Below, one piece after another: positions 1 to 12,560 of a stretch of DNA of 64,000 nt (position 1 is its first letter; the number at the start of each line of letters is the position of its first letter). The translations under genes were made by a program, and so were the position numbers. Source of the stretch: Loxodes magnus (lineage: Eukaryota; Ciliophora; Karyorelictea; Loxodida; Loxodidae); assembly GCA_946699065.1 (NCBI GenBank), contig CAMPDV010001517.1:46881-110880 (forward strand), in the 5' to 3' direction. The notes under the pieces were generated by a model, which made no database searches, was not told the origin of the DNA, and was given only the letters and a program-made list of their open reading frames with translations.

Positions 1-810
1 AGTTAATCCCACAGGAGCGAAAGTTACAGTTATGTCTTTTATAAAACTCCAGTTTTAACTACTCCTATTGGAACAGTTCCAATACCTCCTGTTTTAAAAG
101 CATCTAAAAGAGGAATGCGAAGAGGTTTATCAATTAGTCTTTTAGGTAGAATAACCGAATCTAAACACTAGAATAGAATTTGTCCTTAATATCAATTCAT
201 ATTATTGGATAACTCAATTAAGTTATCTCCTTCTAAAGCTGAAATAGGAACAAATGTAATTTTATTTGGATCATAACCAACTTTCTTCAAATAAATCCTT
301 AGTTGATTTTAGATTTCTTCAAATCTATCTTTTCTATAATTTACTTACTTATCATCCATTTTGTTTACTCCAACGATTATTTATTTTATTCCAAATGTAT
401 AAGCAAGAAGCGCATGCAATTTTGTTTATCAATCTGAAAAACATGTTTCAAATTCAGTAGAAACTGCTGCTATTATAAAAATAGCAACATCTGCCAGAGA
501 AATGCGATAAATAGTACTTTTTAAGAAATCACGATGTCTATCACCATCAACAATAGAAAATTAATATTATGAAGTTTCTAATTTATCAAAAGAGCTATTA
601 GCATCACTATTATAAGTAAGATTTTATGAAGATTAAAATTTATCTAAAACTCACGCATACTTAAAAGTACTTTAATTAATTTAGATTTTTTATTGTTACT
701 TAATGAGTTTATCTTTGTTGTCTAGTTTTTCTTTTATACTTGATAAAACAGTCGTTTTTCCTGCATCAGCCTGACAATAATTACTAAATTAATATTAGGC
801 TTTCGTTTAA
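1..810 (-). pseudogene. Degenerate EF-1alpha-like translational GTPase, left-arm copy, 3' part outside window
   Basis: Reading the reverse strand with TAA/TAG as Gln gives an EF-1alpha-like GTPase domain: the KPNINLVII start of the fold, ADAGKTT (P-loop remnant), DADGHRD for the usual DAPGH, NKMD (guanine specificity) and the GIGTVP strand of domain 2. EF-1alpha delivers aminoacyl-tRNA to the ribosome. The frame changes after the P-loop strand and before DADGH; the G2 effector segment is not recognisable. The same changes occur in the right-arm copy at 50766-52088, so decay predates the duplication. Domain 3 lies beyond base 1. It is probably a pseudogene or a fast-evolving paralogue; a functional protein would need programmed frameshifting, which I cannot show. 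Confidence 0.75.
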
Positions 811-829
811 GAAATTTTTATTGCTATTC

Positions 830-1407
830 TTATTATTAAGACTGAGATTAATTACTTGATACACTCTAAACTTTATTTCACGGTTAATTGCTCTATGATT
901 GCTGGTTTTTTTTGCTAATTATAAAATTTTTAAAACTTTTATAATTCTTACGCCTTTTAGTCTGAAAATTGCAGCTTTTATTCCATCATCATTTGTTCAG
1001 TATGTTACTCTTAATTTTTATAATTCTAATTTTGGAATTAATTAGTTTCCTTTTCTAGGTTTTTTCTATTTTCCATTTCTTGCTAAATTTATTTTTAAAA
1101 GGCCATCATCTACTCATTTTTATGAAATCCGTCTTTCTTTAGTTCTACTATTTTTTATGGTTCTTGAAGAAGTATAAATCCTTTTGCTAAATTAAATCTA
1201 CTAACTAGAAGTTTATTTTTTGAGGAATATCATTTAGTTATATTTAATATATTATATGATCTGCAGGACATTTTATCGTTTAGTTCTAGTAAATCATAAT
1301 TTCACTACATACTTACATACATTATGATTACAATCTAATAGTAAAGGTATTCTGTCCTAAGTATCTAGCAACTACTAGCATTAATTACATTTAAATTATT
1401 GATCCAT
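830..1407 (-). pseudogene. RING-type zinc-finger reading frame, left-arm copy, broken
   Basis: From the ATG at 1407 on the reverse strand the frame opens MDQQFKCNQC, then a second metal cluster of the form DCNHNVC after about 20 residues: the C-x2-C...C-x-H-x2-C first half of a RING finger. The second half (IKCPADH and a leucine-rich tail) lies in a different frame, so at least one frame change separates them. A charged, probably coiled-coil stretch follows and runs up to the EF-1alpha-like gene. RING proteins are usually E3 ubiquitin ligases; whether this one worked, or was part of the same transcript as the GTPase, is not shown. The right-arm equivalent is 50167-50745. Confidence 0.5.
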
Positions 1408-4400
1408 TTAATTATAAGCTAAGAGATAATATAATGAAAATGGGTTAACCTTAGTTCCTTTAATTAATTTAAATGCTAGGTCTTTTAATTATGCTACTAA
1501 TGGCTATCCCTTTTATTAATATTTTTTGATTTATTTAATTAGCTTTATTCAAAAATCCTAATAGTCAGTTACATATCCTTGAAGTATCTTAATTAAGTGA
1601 TTTAATAAAAGTATATTAGAGTGTATTTTGGTTAAATCTTAAGATTTTTAGGAAATGATCTAAAGTAATATTTGATTACTAAAACTTAGATTCAAGGAAT
1701 TTTAGTAAATGCCAAAAGGAATTAACTAACGAATAGATATATCTTCACTACTAGAACTTTTAAAACTATTCTAAATAGTAGGTCCTTTGTATTTCTAAGC
1801 ATATGTAGTTTTCTAAAAGCCATGCATTATGAATTATAACTTTATAATAGATAATATGCTGTAGGCTCATGTTATAAAACGAACCAGACACCCAGATATA
1901 GAAAAATGCTAGAGAAGTTGTAGTTTAAATATTTTAAATAATAGATAATAAATCTCCACATTTCTCAGAATGATGAAGCTTAATACTTAAGAATAAAATC
2001 TTAGTCATAAAATTTGTTCAATGTATAATAATCTTTGGAATGTCCTTGCTTTTTATTCCTTTTGCTTAAATAACTTTTATATAAATAAAACTCTTAAATA
2101 TTTATATTTAGCATATTTGCTTTTTAGGTTTTACAAAATAAATATAATTTCGCTTTTCTTTATAGTTATATCAGTCATTTTTAATAAAAGAAAAGACTAA
2201 AATTAATATTTTAGGTTTAGAAAAAGGGATTTGTCTACTCTCAGTTAGAGATCAATTATCTTTGTTTTGGAATTAAAATTTTCTTTATTTTGGAATAATT
2301 AAAAATGGCTAAATGTAATGAACTTTTCTATTAGTAAATCAAATTTGCAATTGACTATATAAAGGAAATTATAGTTGCTAGTAGCTTTCAAATTATTAGT
2401 ATATATTTATTTCTAGAAAGTAGTGCAATACTTTATTTTACTAGGCAGTTGTAGAAACTTTTGAAATGCTCTAAAGTAGTTTGATAGCAAATTTTGGTAA
2501 CCTTTATTTTAGTAAGAAGGCATTGCTTTTTAAATTAAGCAAGCAGATATTTGATGTATCATATAAAATACCTTTGCTTAGCTTTATTAAGAAATGAAGC
2601 AACAGAAGGTTATTAATTAAATGAAAGGAAGCTTTTTAAACTTCTAAGTATAATGATTAACATAAACCAACTTATTTCTATTACTATCTCCCTTTTTTAA
2701 TTTCAATATAAGTTGCTTTTCTTTATTCTATTGATTCTCTTCCTTTAACAATTGTTTTTCTAAATTAGTCAGCTAGTTCTTAATATTCCAGGATTATATT
2801 GAAACTAGTCAATATGAATAGAAAAGCAAGCTATAATGATTGTATTATGAAAGTAGAAAAATCTAATAAACTACATTAATTGGAATCGGATATTTCCCTG
2901 AAAATAATTTTAGTCTATGTGGGAATGCTTTTTTTAAATGTATCACATAAATATAAAAAAATAGAAAATAGAAGAAACCAGAGATTCCTATCATAACATA
3001 ACTGCTTTTAATTCCAAATATTCTTCATCTCCATGCGTTTTAATATTAATAAAGTGTAATTTGGTTAAATCACCCAAAAGCTTTATATAAAGAGGATCAA
3101 GTGTTTATGTATCTGAAAAAGGAGATTTATTGAGCATGGTTATATAATTAATTAATATAAAGAAATCATTAAACAATAAATGATTAAAGGAATAAAGTAA
3201 ATAAGGCATATTTTATAGCGAAAATTAAATAATTTTATTTCTAATCAAGGAAACCAAAAAGAAGCATATTTGATATGGAGAAGTAAAAGGAGATGTGATA
3301 TTTTAACTATTTTGGTTAGATTAAATTTTAATTCATAGCTTGCGAATATTTTTCTATCAGTTAGGATAGAAAAAGTTTATAGTAAATTCATTTTGATTTT
3401 CTAAGATATAGCTGGTTATAGCTTTTTAAAGGAAAAATTAAAGAAGGCATTCTTTAATTTAATAGAGAGAAAGATTTCGAAATTTTTAGACTTAACACTT
3501 TATTTTTATCATACAGTAGTTCACTTTATCTCATAAACTAAATCCTTATTAAAAAAGTAATAAACAAAGCTTATCTTTTCATGATTATGACTTGAGGTTT
3601 TAAACTATCTTAGAATTCTAACTTTATAATAATGTTAAAATAATTGAGTAGAAGGATATAAACATTAAATCTAACAATCCCAATATTTATCACTATTCAG
3701 TTATATAAATTGTAGAGTGACATTTGAATGTAATCTTTAAAACTCTAATGCAAGCTTTTTAACTATTAATCCAGGTAAAGGGATGATTGAAGTTTAAAAT
3801 CAATAGCATAAAATGACTAAAAAATTCCTATAGAAGTAAGTTTAATAGACTGAAGCTAACTTCTTATAAATCTTTACTTATATAGATAATTCCATAAAAT
3901 TGAGTCTTATTGATTAAAACTTTTATCTAATTATCTGAATAAATAGATCATGCTTAACGATTTCTTTATAAAATACTCAACATAATTATAAAAACCAAGC
4001 CTTAAAGTTCAATTAACTAAGATATTCTTAGTCAATAAATTTGGTTAAAATTCTTTAGAAAGAGTCTAGTTTATTTTATGTGAGACTAATAGATTTCGAT
4101 CAGTTATTTATAGTTAATCATAAGAACTGATAAAACAAATAGAATTCATTTAAATATTGTTAATGATTTGCTATTTAAGTTAATTATAAGTACATAGACT
4201 TCAATTTTTATTATATGAAATTGAAATATATCAGCTAGGCTTTAAACAAGAGATTTAAATCCTATTAAATAGAAATTATCCTGAATATCATTTTCAATAC
4301 TTATTACACTTTTAGAATTAGCAACTTAAATTACCTCTTTTATTGAATAATGCCAAGTTACTAATAAGGAGATTAAGCGCTTTAAGATTTATTCAAGAAT

Positions 4401-6317
4401 CGAACTTCACCAAAGTTTTATTTTAATAGATAGAAGAATAATTTCATAATATATTAGGATGTCAGAAACTTAAATAGTATTCAAATATGTTCTTCAATAA
4501 GCATTCCTGTTGCTCTTTTATGGCTCTTCACAAAGGCACCAAAAGTATAAAGTAGAATGCCAGTTTATTTTTAAGATCTTAATACTTTATGGATTTAATG
4601 AGATATTAATGCAGGCAGATATTTATTATTAACTCTAAATGTTTAAAGAAACTTCGTTATTTTTATTTCCTAAAAGGCAATCTACTTGAAAAGTTGGTTA
4701 GATTCCAGAAGAAATAGACATTATTAATAAGGATATTTAAAGTAACACTCTATATGAGGATTTTCTTGGATTAATTCCAAGTTTTTCTATTTTTTCTGCT
4801 TGAAATATTAAAAATAAGAAATCAATTGAAGCTCTTCAAATAGAGAATGAAACATGATAAATTTAGCAGAGTTTGCTTACACTGGATCATAATTAATTTT
4901 ACTTAAAAATGAAATTTAGATAAAATTATCTGATTCAACTCTGTTTTATCCTAATGATCAGAGAACTATTTTTAATGCTTATAAAATAAGCTATTATATT
5001 AATTGAAAGCAATATCATAAAACGCTATTTGAAGTTCGTTATTAAACTTAGTATTCAAGCATCAGCTTTTAAGATATAAGGTATTATTATTTATTTATTT
5101 ATGGAATTATCGAAAAAATTTATTTTATGTGGTGAGTTATAATTTATTAATGAGGCAGTTATTCATACTATTTGATTTATATCTCCTTTTATTAAGGAGA
5201 TAGAACTTTATTCAAATCAAAAATGGAATTAAAGAAAATAAATTAAGCTTTAAGAAAATTTGCTTTAATATGTTTTTTTCTTTTATTTTTTATGGGAGCA
5301 TCAAAGTGTATATTTGACATTCCATATATAAAATTTTCTTTCTTAACTTTTTATTTTTAATATTCTCTTAAAAAGCAATAATTTCCTATTAGGGTATCTT
5401 AGATTCTTAGCGCTCTTAATTTGCAGGTTGAAGATTTATTAAAATATGAGGAACTTAGATTACTATTATGGATTTTCAGGTAATTTTTTGTCAAACTTCT
5501 TTTAATCTTTAACACTTTTTATTATTGTATACTTGCATCTAAAATCTAATTTTTTTTAGTTTTAATTAAAATTGCTAAGCCTTATAATTAATGATAATTA
5601 AGCTTATATTTTAAAATATTTGGAATATTTGGAATAATTGTATTTATTTTGATTACATTTGAATTCCTTTAAGTCCTTTTTGTGCTAAAACAAACTAAAA
5701 AGCCTTTTATTATAATTATGCTAGTAAATTCTGCCTTTCTATATTTACCTTTTTAGTCTATATTTACATTACACTCTAAAATACTCTTATTTCTAGATTC
5801 TTATTTCGCTTTCGTTTTTTTAGTTTCTTTAACCTGTTTTTTTATCCTTATAATTTATAGAAATTATCACTTATGAACTATTAGAACTACAAAGATATTT
5901 AAACATACTCTAATTAAATAAGCATATATTGCTGCATTTCAAGCGCTTACTTAACCCAATCTTTTTATAAAAAATATCAGCAGCTTCAATACAATATCTT
6001 TAAACGAATTTCGTTACTATATTTTACTCTTAGAACTACAATCTTAAAGAAGTTATTAAATTCTATCCTTATTTGAATAACTTCTAAGATATAAGAGTAG
6101 TTTATCAACTAAAGTACTTAGAAATATAAAAAAAGGAATTTAATTGCAATTATAAGAGATTTAGCTTGGAGAGGTTAATTGCTAATTCTAAGTAATTAAA
6201 ATTATTACTTAATTAAGCTTGTATTTTGGCTTATCAAAACTTTAAATAAAATAACTACCAAAGGATTCAGAAATTTTGTATCAAATAAAGAATTTTAAAT
6301 TGTAAAATTAAATTAAA
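1408..6317. other. AT-rich stretch without a supported gene
   Basis: About 4.9 kb, repeated in the right arm at about 45267-50166. Frames are open for long stretches, but with TGA as the only candidate stop this is expected by chance at this base composition. The best candidates, on the plus strand around 4600-5170 and on the minus strand around 1840-1400, switch frame and match no family I know. No RNA gene or telomere repeat is visible. Confidence 0.5.
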
Positions 6318-7598
6318 TCAGCAAAAAGTATAACCAAACTTGCATAACTTTCCACATGATTGTCCAGCATCTTAGCAGTTTGCAGTGGTGGTACATTTTT
6401 ATTCATTTTCTTTATAGCAAATTCCATTGCATAATTTCTCATCAATATTGCAAAGTGTTCCGCACATAGAACTTCCTTCTTTGCAGTCACTATTTCCTAG
6501 GCATACCTTTTAAGTTTCTTTGTAGCAAATTCCAGCGCATGATTTCTCGTCAATATTACATAATATTCCACACATAAAACCTCCTTCAGCACAGTTAAAA
6601 CTTCCTAAGCATTTTTTTTAATTTTTATTGTAGCAAGCTCCATTGCATAATTTCTCATCAATATTGCAAAGTGTTCCGCACATAGAACTTCCTTCTTTGC
6701 AGTCACTATTTCCTAAGCATACATTTTAAGTTTCTTTGTAGCAAATTCCAGCGCATGATTTCTCGTCAATATTACATAATTTTCCACACATAAAACCTCC
6801 TTCAGCACAGTTAAAACTTCCTAAGCATTTTTTTTAATTTTCATTGTAGCAAACTCCATTGCATAATTTTTCATTAATTTTGCATAGTGTTCCACACATG
6901 GAACTTCCTTCTTTGCAGTCACTATTTCCTAAGCATACCTTTTAAGTTTCATTGTAGCAAATTCCACCACATGATTTCTCATCATTATTACATAATATTC
7001 CACACATAGAACTTCCTTCAGCACAGTTAATACTTCCTAAGCATTTTTTTAAATTTTTATTGTAGCAAACTCCATTGCATAATTTTTCATCAATATTGCA
7101 TAATGTACCACATTTTACTCCTGCTTCATTGCAATAAGCATTATTATGACAAATTTTTTGATAAGGATCATAGCACACCCCCCCACATGTTTTTTCTCCC
7201 TTTAAGCAAATTTTTCCACAATCATATCCTTGCAAAGGACAATTTATATCTAGTTAGCAATCTTAAGTGTTTGTATTATAACATTTTCCATTGCATACTT
7301 TTTCATCTAAACTACATAATAATCCACAAGTTTCAGGTAGTTAATCACAGCTTTTAGTAAGTAAACATTATTATTCCTCTTTTTTGTAACACTTGTCTTT
7401 GCATGAAAATTAGCCTTTTGAACATAATAATCCACAATTACTTCCTGGATTAAGACAATTAGCAGTAACTAAGCAAACTTAGTAATTTTGAGAATAACAT
7501 GTACCACCACAGCTTTTTTAATTTTTACTACAAGCTCTTGACTTTTGAATAGAAAGAAGCAATAAAAAGATAGCTAGAAGCATCTTGAAATGTTTCAT
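6318..7598 (-). CDS. Secreted cysteine-rich tandem-repeat protein, intact copy
   Basis: Reading the reverse strand from ATG at 7598 to TGA at 6320-6318 gives 426 codons in one frame with TAA/TAG as Gln. The first 22 or so residues (MKHFKMLLAIFLLLLS...) form a signal peptide, followed by roughly eleven to twelve units of about 33-35 residues. The unit pattern is C-x6-C-G-x-L-C-x2-D-E-K-x-C-x-G-x-C-Y-x6-7-C-L-G, six cysteines per unit. The last units alternate between two subtypes (EGSSMCGTLC and EGGFMCG-x-LC), pointing to expansion by two-unit duplication. It is likely secreted or on the cell surface and disulfide-bonded. There is no Trp codon, so it says nothing about TGA. It resembles the Cys-rich repeat surface proteins common in ciliates; the function is unknown. 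The right-arm copy differs by one base in a G-run. Confidence 0.85.
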
Positions 7599-10500
7599 GT
7601 TTTTATAATTAATTAGTTTTAAACAGCTTATAAATAAAATGTTTATATTGTAACAAAATATGTTATAATCTCTTTATTAGATTTGCCTTTTACTCTTATA
7701 AAATACCTTTAAACTATTAATTATTTATTATATAGTCTGAAAATTTAAAATTGTATATTATAAATACCTTAAACACTTGATTGGATTCACTTATTTTTGA
7801 TAAGTCTCTTTATTATTTTTCCTTTTGTATATTTGAAATAAAATGCCCATATAAATATGGTTAATCTAATCAGAGTTTCAAGTTTCAGTATACTTGATTG
7901 AAAAGTCTCCGTTGAAAGCTGAAGATTTTTAATAATCAAACAAAGATTGATATCCAATTTTAGAAACGATTTCCTTTCTAACTAAGAAGAGTTTAATAAA
8001 ATTTTATAAAGATAAAGTCTTTAAATATTGTAATAAGAAGCTTTCAATTAATTTAAATAAGCTTTGTAAAGCTATAAAAGCTTCTGTCTATTGGGAATGA
8101 AAAATACCAAATTACTATCATTTTAATTTTATTTTTGAGTTGAATAATATTTATAGGTTTTTAAGAACCGACTAAGCTTTTTTGTATAAAGAGTTTTAAT
8201 TTCCAAATTTATTATTAACAATTTCTTAATGTTCAGACTTTTAACTAATAAAGTAGATTTTAAACCCTTAAAAATGCTAAAGCTAATTTTATTAAAGTTG
8301 ACAATTATTGATTTAAATACCTTCTTAGGTAAACTAGAAAGCTTACTCTTAAGATTAGATCTTATTTTAATCCTTTTTATGATAAATCCATTTTAATATT
8401 TATAAATTTTAGCCATTCTGAAAAAACTTACTCTTTTGATCTACAATTTTAAGCTTTTTAGCATCATAAGCAAAATCCAGAAAAATAGAAAAAATTTGAT
8501 TTTTATTATTTATTTTCCAAAATTTGAAGCTTTTGCTTTCCTTTCAAATTTGGAAAACGAACTAGCTTGGAGTAAATTAATCTTCTTACATTAAAAGAGA
8601 ATCTATAAAATAGATTATTCCTTGATAAGAAAGTTAAGGATAAATAAGCTAAAATGAAAGAAAAATTAATGTAGAAATGTATTAAAAAGAAATAAAGTAT
8701 TTTACTTAAATAACTAAGGAAGAAAACTAAGGTAAACTTGCTAGATATAGAATAGATATAATTTTAAAGCTTCTTGTCTATAATTTTTATTTGAGTAGAC
8801 TAAAGCAACTTTAATAAAATAAGCATATCTATAAAATTTAGATTTAAATAACTTAATTATTTCTAGTACCATTTTTCCTTTAAACTGATCCTTGGAATAA
8901 AAATATTTCCTAATATTTACAAAAATAGGTAACTAGATTTAAAATTAGCAATCGAAGGGTATAATCTCTGAATCTTATCTGTTATAATAATAATATTAGG
9001 TTGTGTTTATATATGGTTATGTTTATTCTTTAGTATGGTGAATATATTTAAACAAGCTAATTAAAAATAAATTAGTTAATAAAAGGTTAAATCAACCATT
9101 CTTTGCTAGTAAGAAATTCGTCTATTTTAAAATAATTATGTAGCATATCTCACTTTCTTATGTATTATCTAATATAGCTGATTTCCTTTAAATCACCTAA
9201 TAATATAAGCATATTTCTTTATTTTATTAAACTTACTATCTAGGATGTGGAATTTAAAAATTAGAATACCTAGATAATTTTTGTATATCTGAAGTCTTTA
9301 AAAAGATGAGAAAAGGTTATTTTAGAACAAATATAGAAGCAAGCTAATAAAAAGGAAAAATAGGTAGTTTACTAAGTGAAAACTTATAAAAGAAATAAAG
9401 AAGCTAAGTATTGATTGACTAACTAAGATATAAATCTATCTAGGCTAAATTTAAAAATTATAGAATATGAAGTATAATAGCTATAGTCATTTTCTTTATT
9501 CTTATTCCTTTAAAAAAGAGAAACTAATGGTTAAGGTATATTAAGAAATAGCTTTATATCGAAATAAGGCTAATAAAAATTAGTTAAAGCTTTAAATTTA
9601 AAAAAGTTCTAAACTAGCTAAATGAATATCTATCGTATTATATTAGTTCAAGGATAAGGATTAAATTACTAATTAATTAAAGCAAATTAAATTAAGGTAT
9701 AAAAAGAAAAAGTTAAAGCCAAATAATTTAAAAAGAAAAGAGTTGGAAATAATTTAAATTATGTGATTCAATGAATATTACTAACTCAATTATTTGTATA
9801 CTAAAGGTATAAAAATAGATAGACTTTAATTAAAAGTGAGGAACTTAAAAAGAAGCTTATTTTATTAATTTTTTTATATTGCAAATATTTAACATGAATG
9901 ATTGAAGTTAGCTAACTAAATGGTAAATAGACTTTAGCTGTTGAAAAAAAATTTAAGAAATCTATTTGAATTATACAAAAATATCAAAATTATGGCTATC
10001 AGAATTAAATGAAGAAATAAAATAAAAAAAGAGATTATTCTATTTATAAATATACTAGTTATGTTTATTCCTCAAGTATTAAAAGCTTTAAATAGTAAGC
10101 CAAAAATTAACCAACGGAAAATTAAATTATTCATAGATGCAGAGAAATTATAGAAAATATGAAGCAGAAAACCAGTCTCAAAAGTTTTTTTAACCATAAT
10201 TAGAATAAAGCTACTAAGAAGCTTTAATAAGCTAACTAAGAAATGAAAAAAAGTATGCATGAAGTTTATTCATCTAACTTCATGGAATTTCAAGAAAAGC
10301 AATGAATCATTTACAAAAAAATAGATAAAAATATGAGCTATCAATAAGAAAAAGTTTTAATATCAATTAAGAGAAAAATTGAAAATAATAAAAACAAAAG
10401 GAATCTTATATGTATTTTATTAAAGGTATCAACAATTTCTATTATATTTTATAGTTAATTAAATAGAAATATCATTTTTTAATTAAGCATTTAAAAATGT

Positions 10501-11722
10501 TTTCATACGTTAAATATTTCCAAGTCGCTTAATAAACAACCTTAAATATGAAAAAAAATTCAAGCATTTATAATTATTATGTGAATGATAAAAATTTAAT
10601 AAATACTTAGCTTTTATATTTTAAAATTGAAATAATAAGAATAGATAGAGACAAAATTAACCTTCTTCCTTTATATCTAGACATTAATTTTTTTAATTAA
10701 GAAATTAAGAAATTAAGAAAAATAATATGAGTATAGCTTATGTATCATTCGTAGCTTTAAGCAATAGTTATAAAAAGATTTAGAAACCAACGAATGTTTT
10801 TATTTATTTAAACCTGAATAAATCAATTAAGGTTATCTTTTTCCTATTTTTATTTTCTAGTTTATATATTTGTATCTTAAAAATTGGTATTATCCATAAT
10901 TATTCTTTTAGTTTTTATATTTTTCAGCTATATATAAATCTTTTAAATAAAACTTAGTTTATATTAGATAAAATAGTTATATATTTTTTGCTTGCTAAAC
11001 AACTTAAACTTTCAATGTATAAGTATCTTGAATTATGACTGAAAAGAGGAAAAATGTTTATTTATAAAGGCTTTTTTTTATTTTCATAAGTAGGTTCAAT
11101 TTTTTTATCTATGCTGATTCATAATAATTGCTAAGATAAGTGTTATCAAATATATGTGAGTTATATTTTCCATTCTAATAAGTTAAATTTATCATACCCA
11201 AAGATAAAAAGTCAGATATGCTCTCATTTATCCTAAATTTAAATTTTGCTTTAAATTAATAAAATTTATGAATTTTATTTTCCCCTAAATTAAAAGAAGA
11301 AATCCCTCGCTATTTATTTAATCAATTAAACTAAAATATTCCTACTAAAGCATTTGTAAACTTATCAGATTATTACTGAACTAAGCTGTAAGCTAGACTT
11401 TAGCTAAAATAATCTGAAATAATATTGTTTATTTATTTAAATTTTGTTGGTTGATGATTTAAGTGCTAAAATATTTGCACTTAGAAAGTTTATAGAGGTT
11501 TATAACACTACTAGACTATAGTGCTCAAAAGAGAAATAAAATAAATAAGTTAGTGTATAAATGAATAGAATCAAATAAAGATATACTAGCATTATAATTA
11601 ATCTAATTAGATTATATTCAAATAAATTGTTTTTATAGCTTAATAGAAGTTAATTAGCCTTGGAATTAAGTAATTAAAATTAAATAGTTAAAGAAATTAA
11701 ATTAAAATTAACTAAATTTTAA
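7599..11722. other. AT-rich stretch without a supported gene
   Basis: About 4.1 kb, mirrored at about 39870-43984. Several plus-strand frames between about 10070 and 11440 are long and lack TGA, but two different frames look equally protein-like, which is what very AT-rich sequence does when only TGA ends a frame. No homology is recognised. Confidence 0.5.
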
Positions 11723-12560
11723 GAGTTTCGAGCTTGCTGGGAGTTCCAACCAGTTTCGCTCTGCCATGTTTTTTACATGGATGTAGACCATGACCTTTTT
11801 TGATAAATGGCTAGGTTACCACTAATAAATTTAAGTAGGGTCTTGCAAGGAGTTTTTATCTATATATTCCAGTTTTTGTTATCCATTAATTTTGTCAAGT
11901 CGACATCATGTTTTTTATTAGTTCTTTTATCGTTTAATCTTTTTCATTATTAGTAGTTTCTATAGTAGATGATAGCTGATTGACTGTATCTGCAATGTTT
12001 TTTTTATTATTGTTAAATTGTACTTATATTAAACAATTTAGCTATTTTTTCAAAGTCTTTTAATTATGTTATTATCGTAATTTTCAGATTCTTTTTATGG
12101 GTTAGATTGTTTTTTCGCACGAACAGTGGCTATTGTTCGACTTTCCATCTTTTAAGAATATTTAAAGTTTTGCTAAGATTATTTTCAGAGTTGCTCTTCC
12201 GTTTACTAGGTTGTTTTCAATAAGTTAGTTTTTTAATATTACATGCTCATTGCTTTAGTCTTCTATAAAGTTTGTTAGCTCCCTTATTTAAAGATTTTAA
12301 TTGTAAATTGTTTCTTCATATTTATTATTATTTGCGCTTAATTGCCTCAATCTTTATTTGTAGATCTTCCTGTATCTGTATTTTATGTTCGTTAGATTCA
12401 ATTGCACCTTTCATTATTTTGCCTTGCAAAGATGAGCTTGAATCTGATTCCTATCTTTCCTATTTGCGTAACTCCAGTGCCGCCTTTTTATATATTTTTC
12501 TTATTTAATTTTTAGAAAGGCAGATGTTTTGCTCCATCTTTTTTTTAAATTAAAGTAGTT
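11723..12560 (-). mobile_element. Retroelement-like fossil with coiled-coil ORF, left-arm copy
   Basis: A GC-richer island of about 840 bp against an AT-rich background. On the reverse strand it encodes a charged, coiled-coil-forming product with a run of serines (ESDSSSS) near its start and Glu/Gln/Lys-rich heptads. Its GC-rich end carries short inverted segments. The coiled coil suits the first ORF of a LINE or a gag-like protein, but no reverse transcriptase or other enzyme is present, so the class is open. The copy looks old and broken. Its mate at 39050-39869 differs from it clearly more than the surrounding arm sequence does. Confidence 0.45.

Noticed and set aside
4500-5500. Possible multi-pass membrane protein on the plus strand
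   Set aside because: The frame must be switched within the region and the hydrophobicity can come from T-rich codons alone. No conserved motif seen.
10070-11440. Long plus-strand frame without many TGA codons, giving a protein-like translation
   Set aside because: A second frame over the same bases looks equally good. With only TGA ending a frame, such runs are expected in sequence this AT-rich, and no homology supports either.
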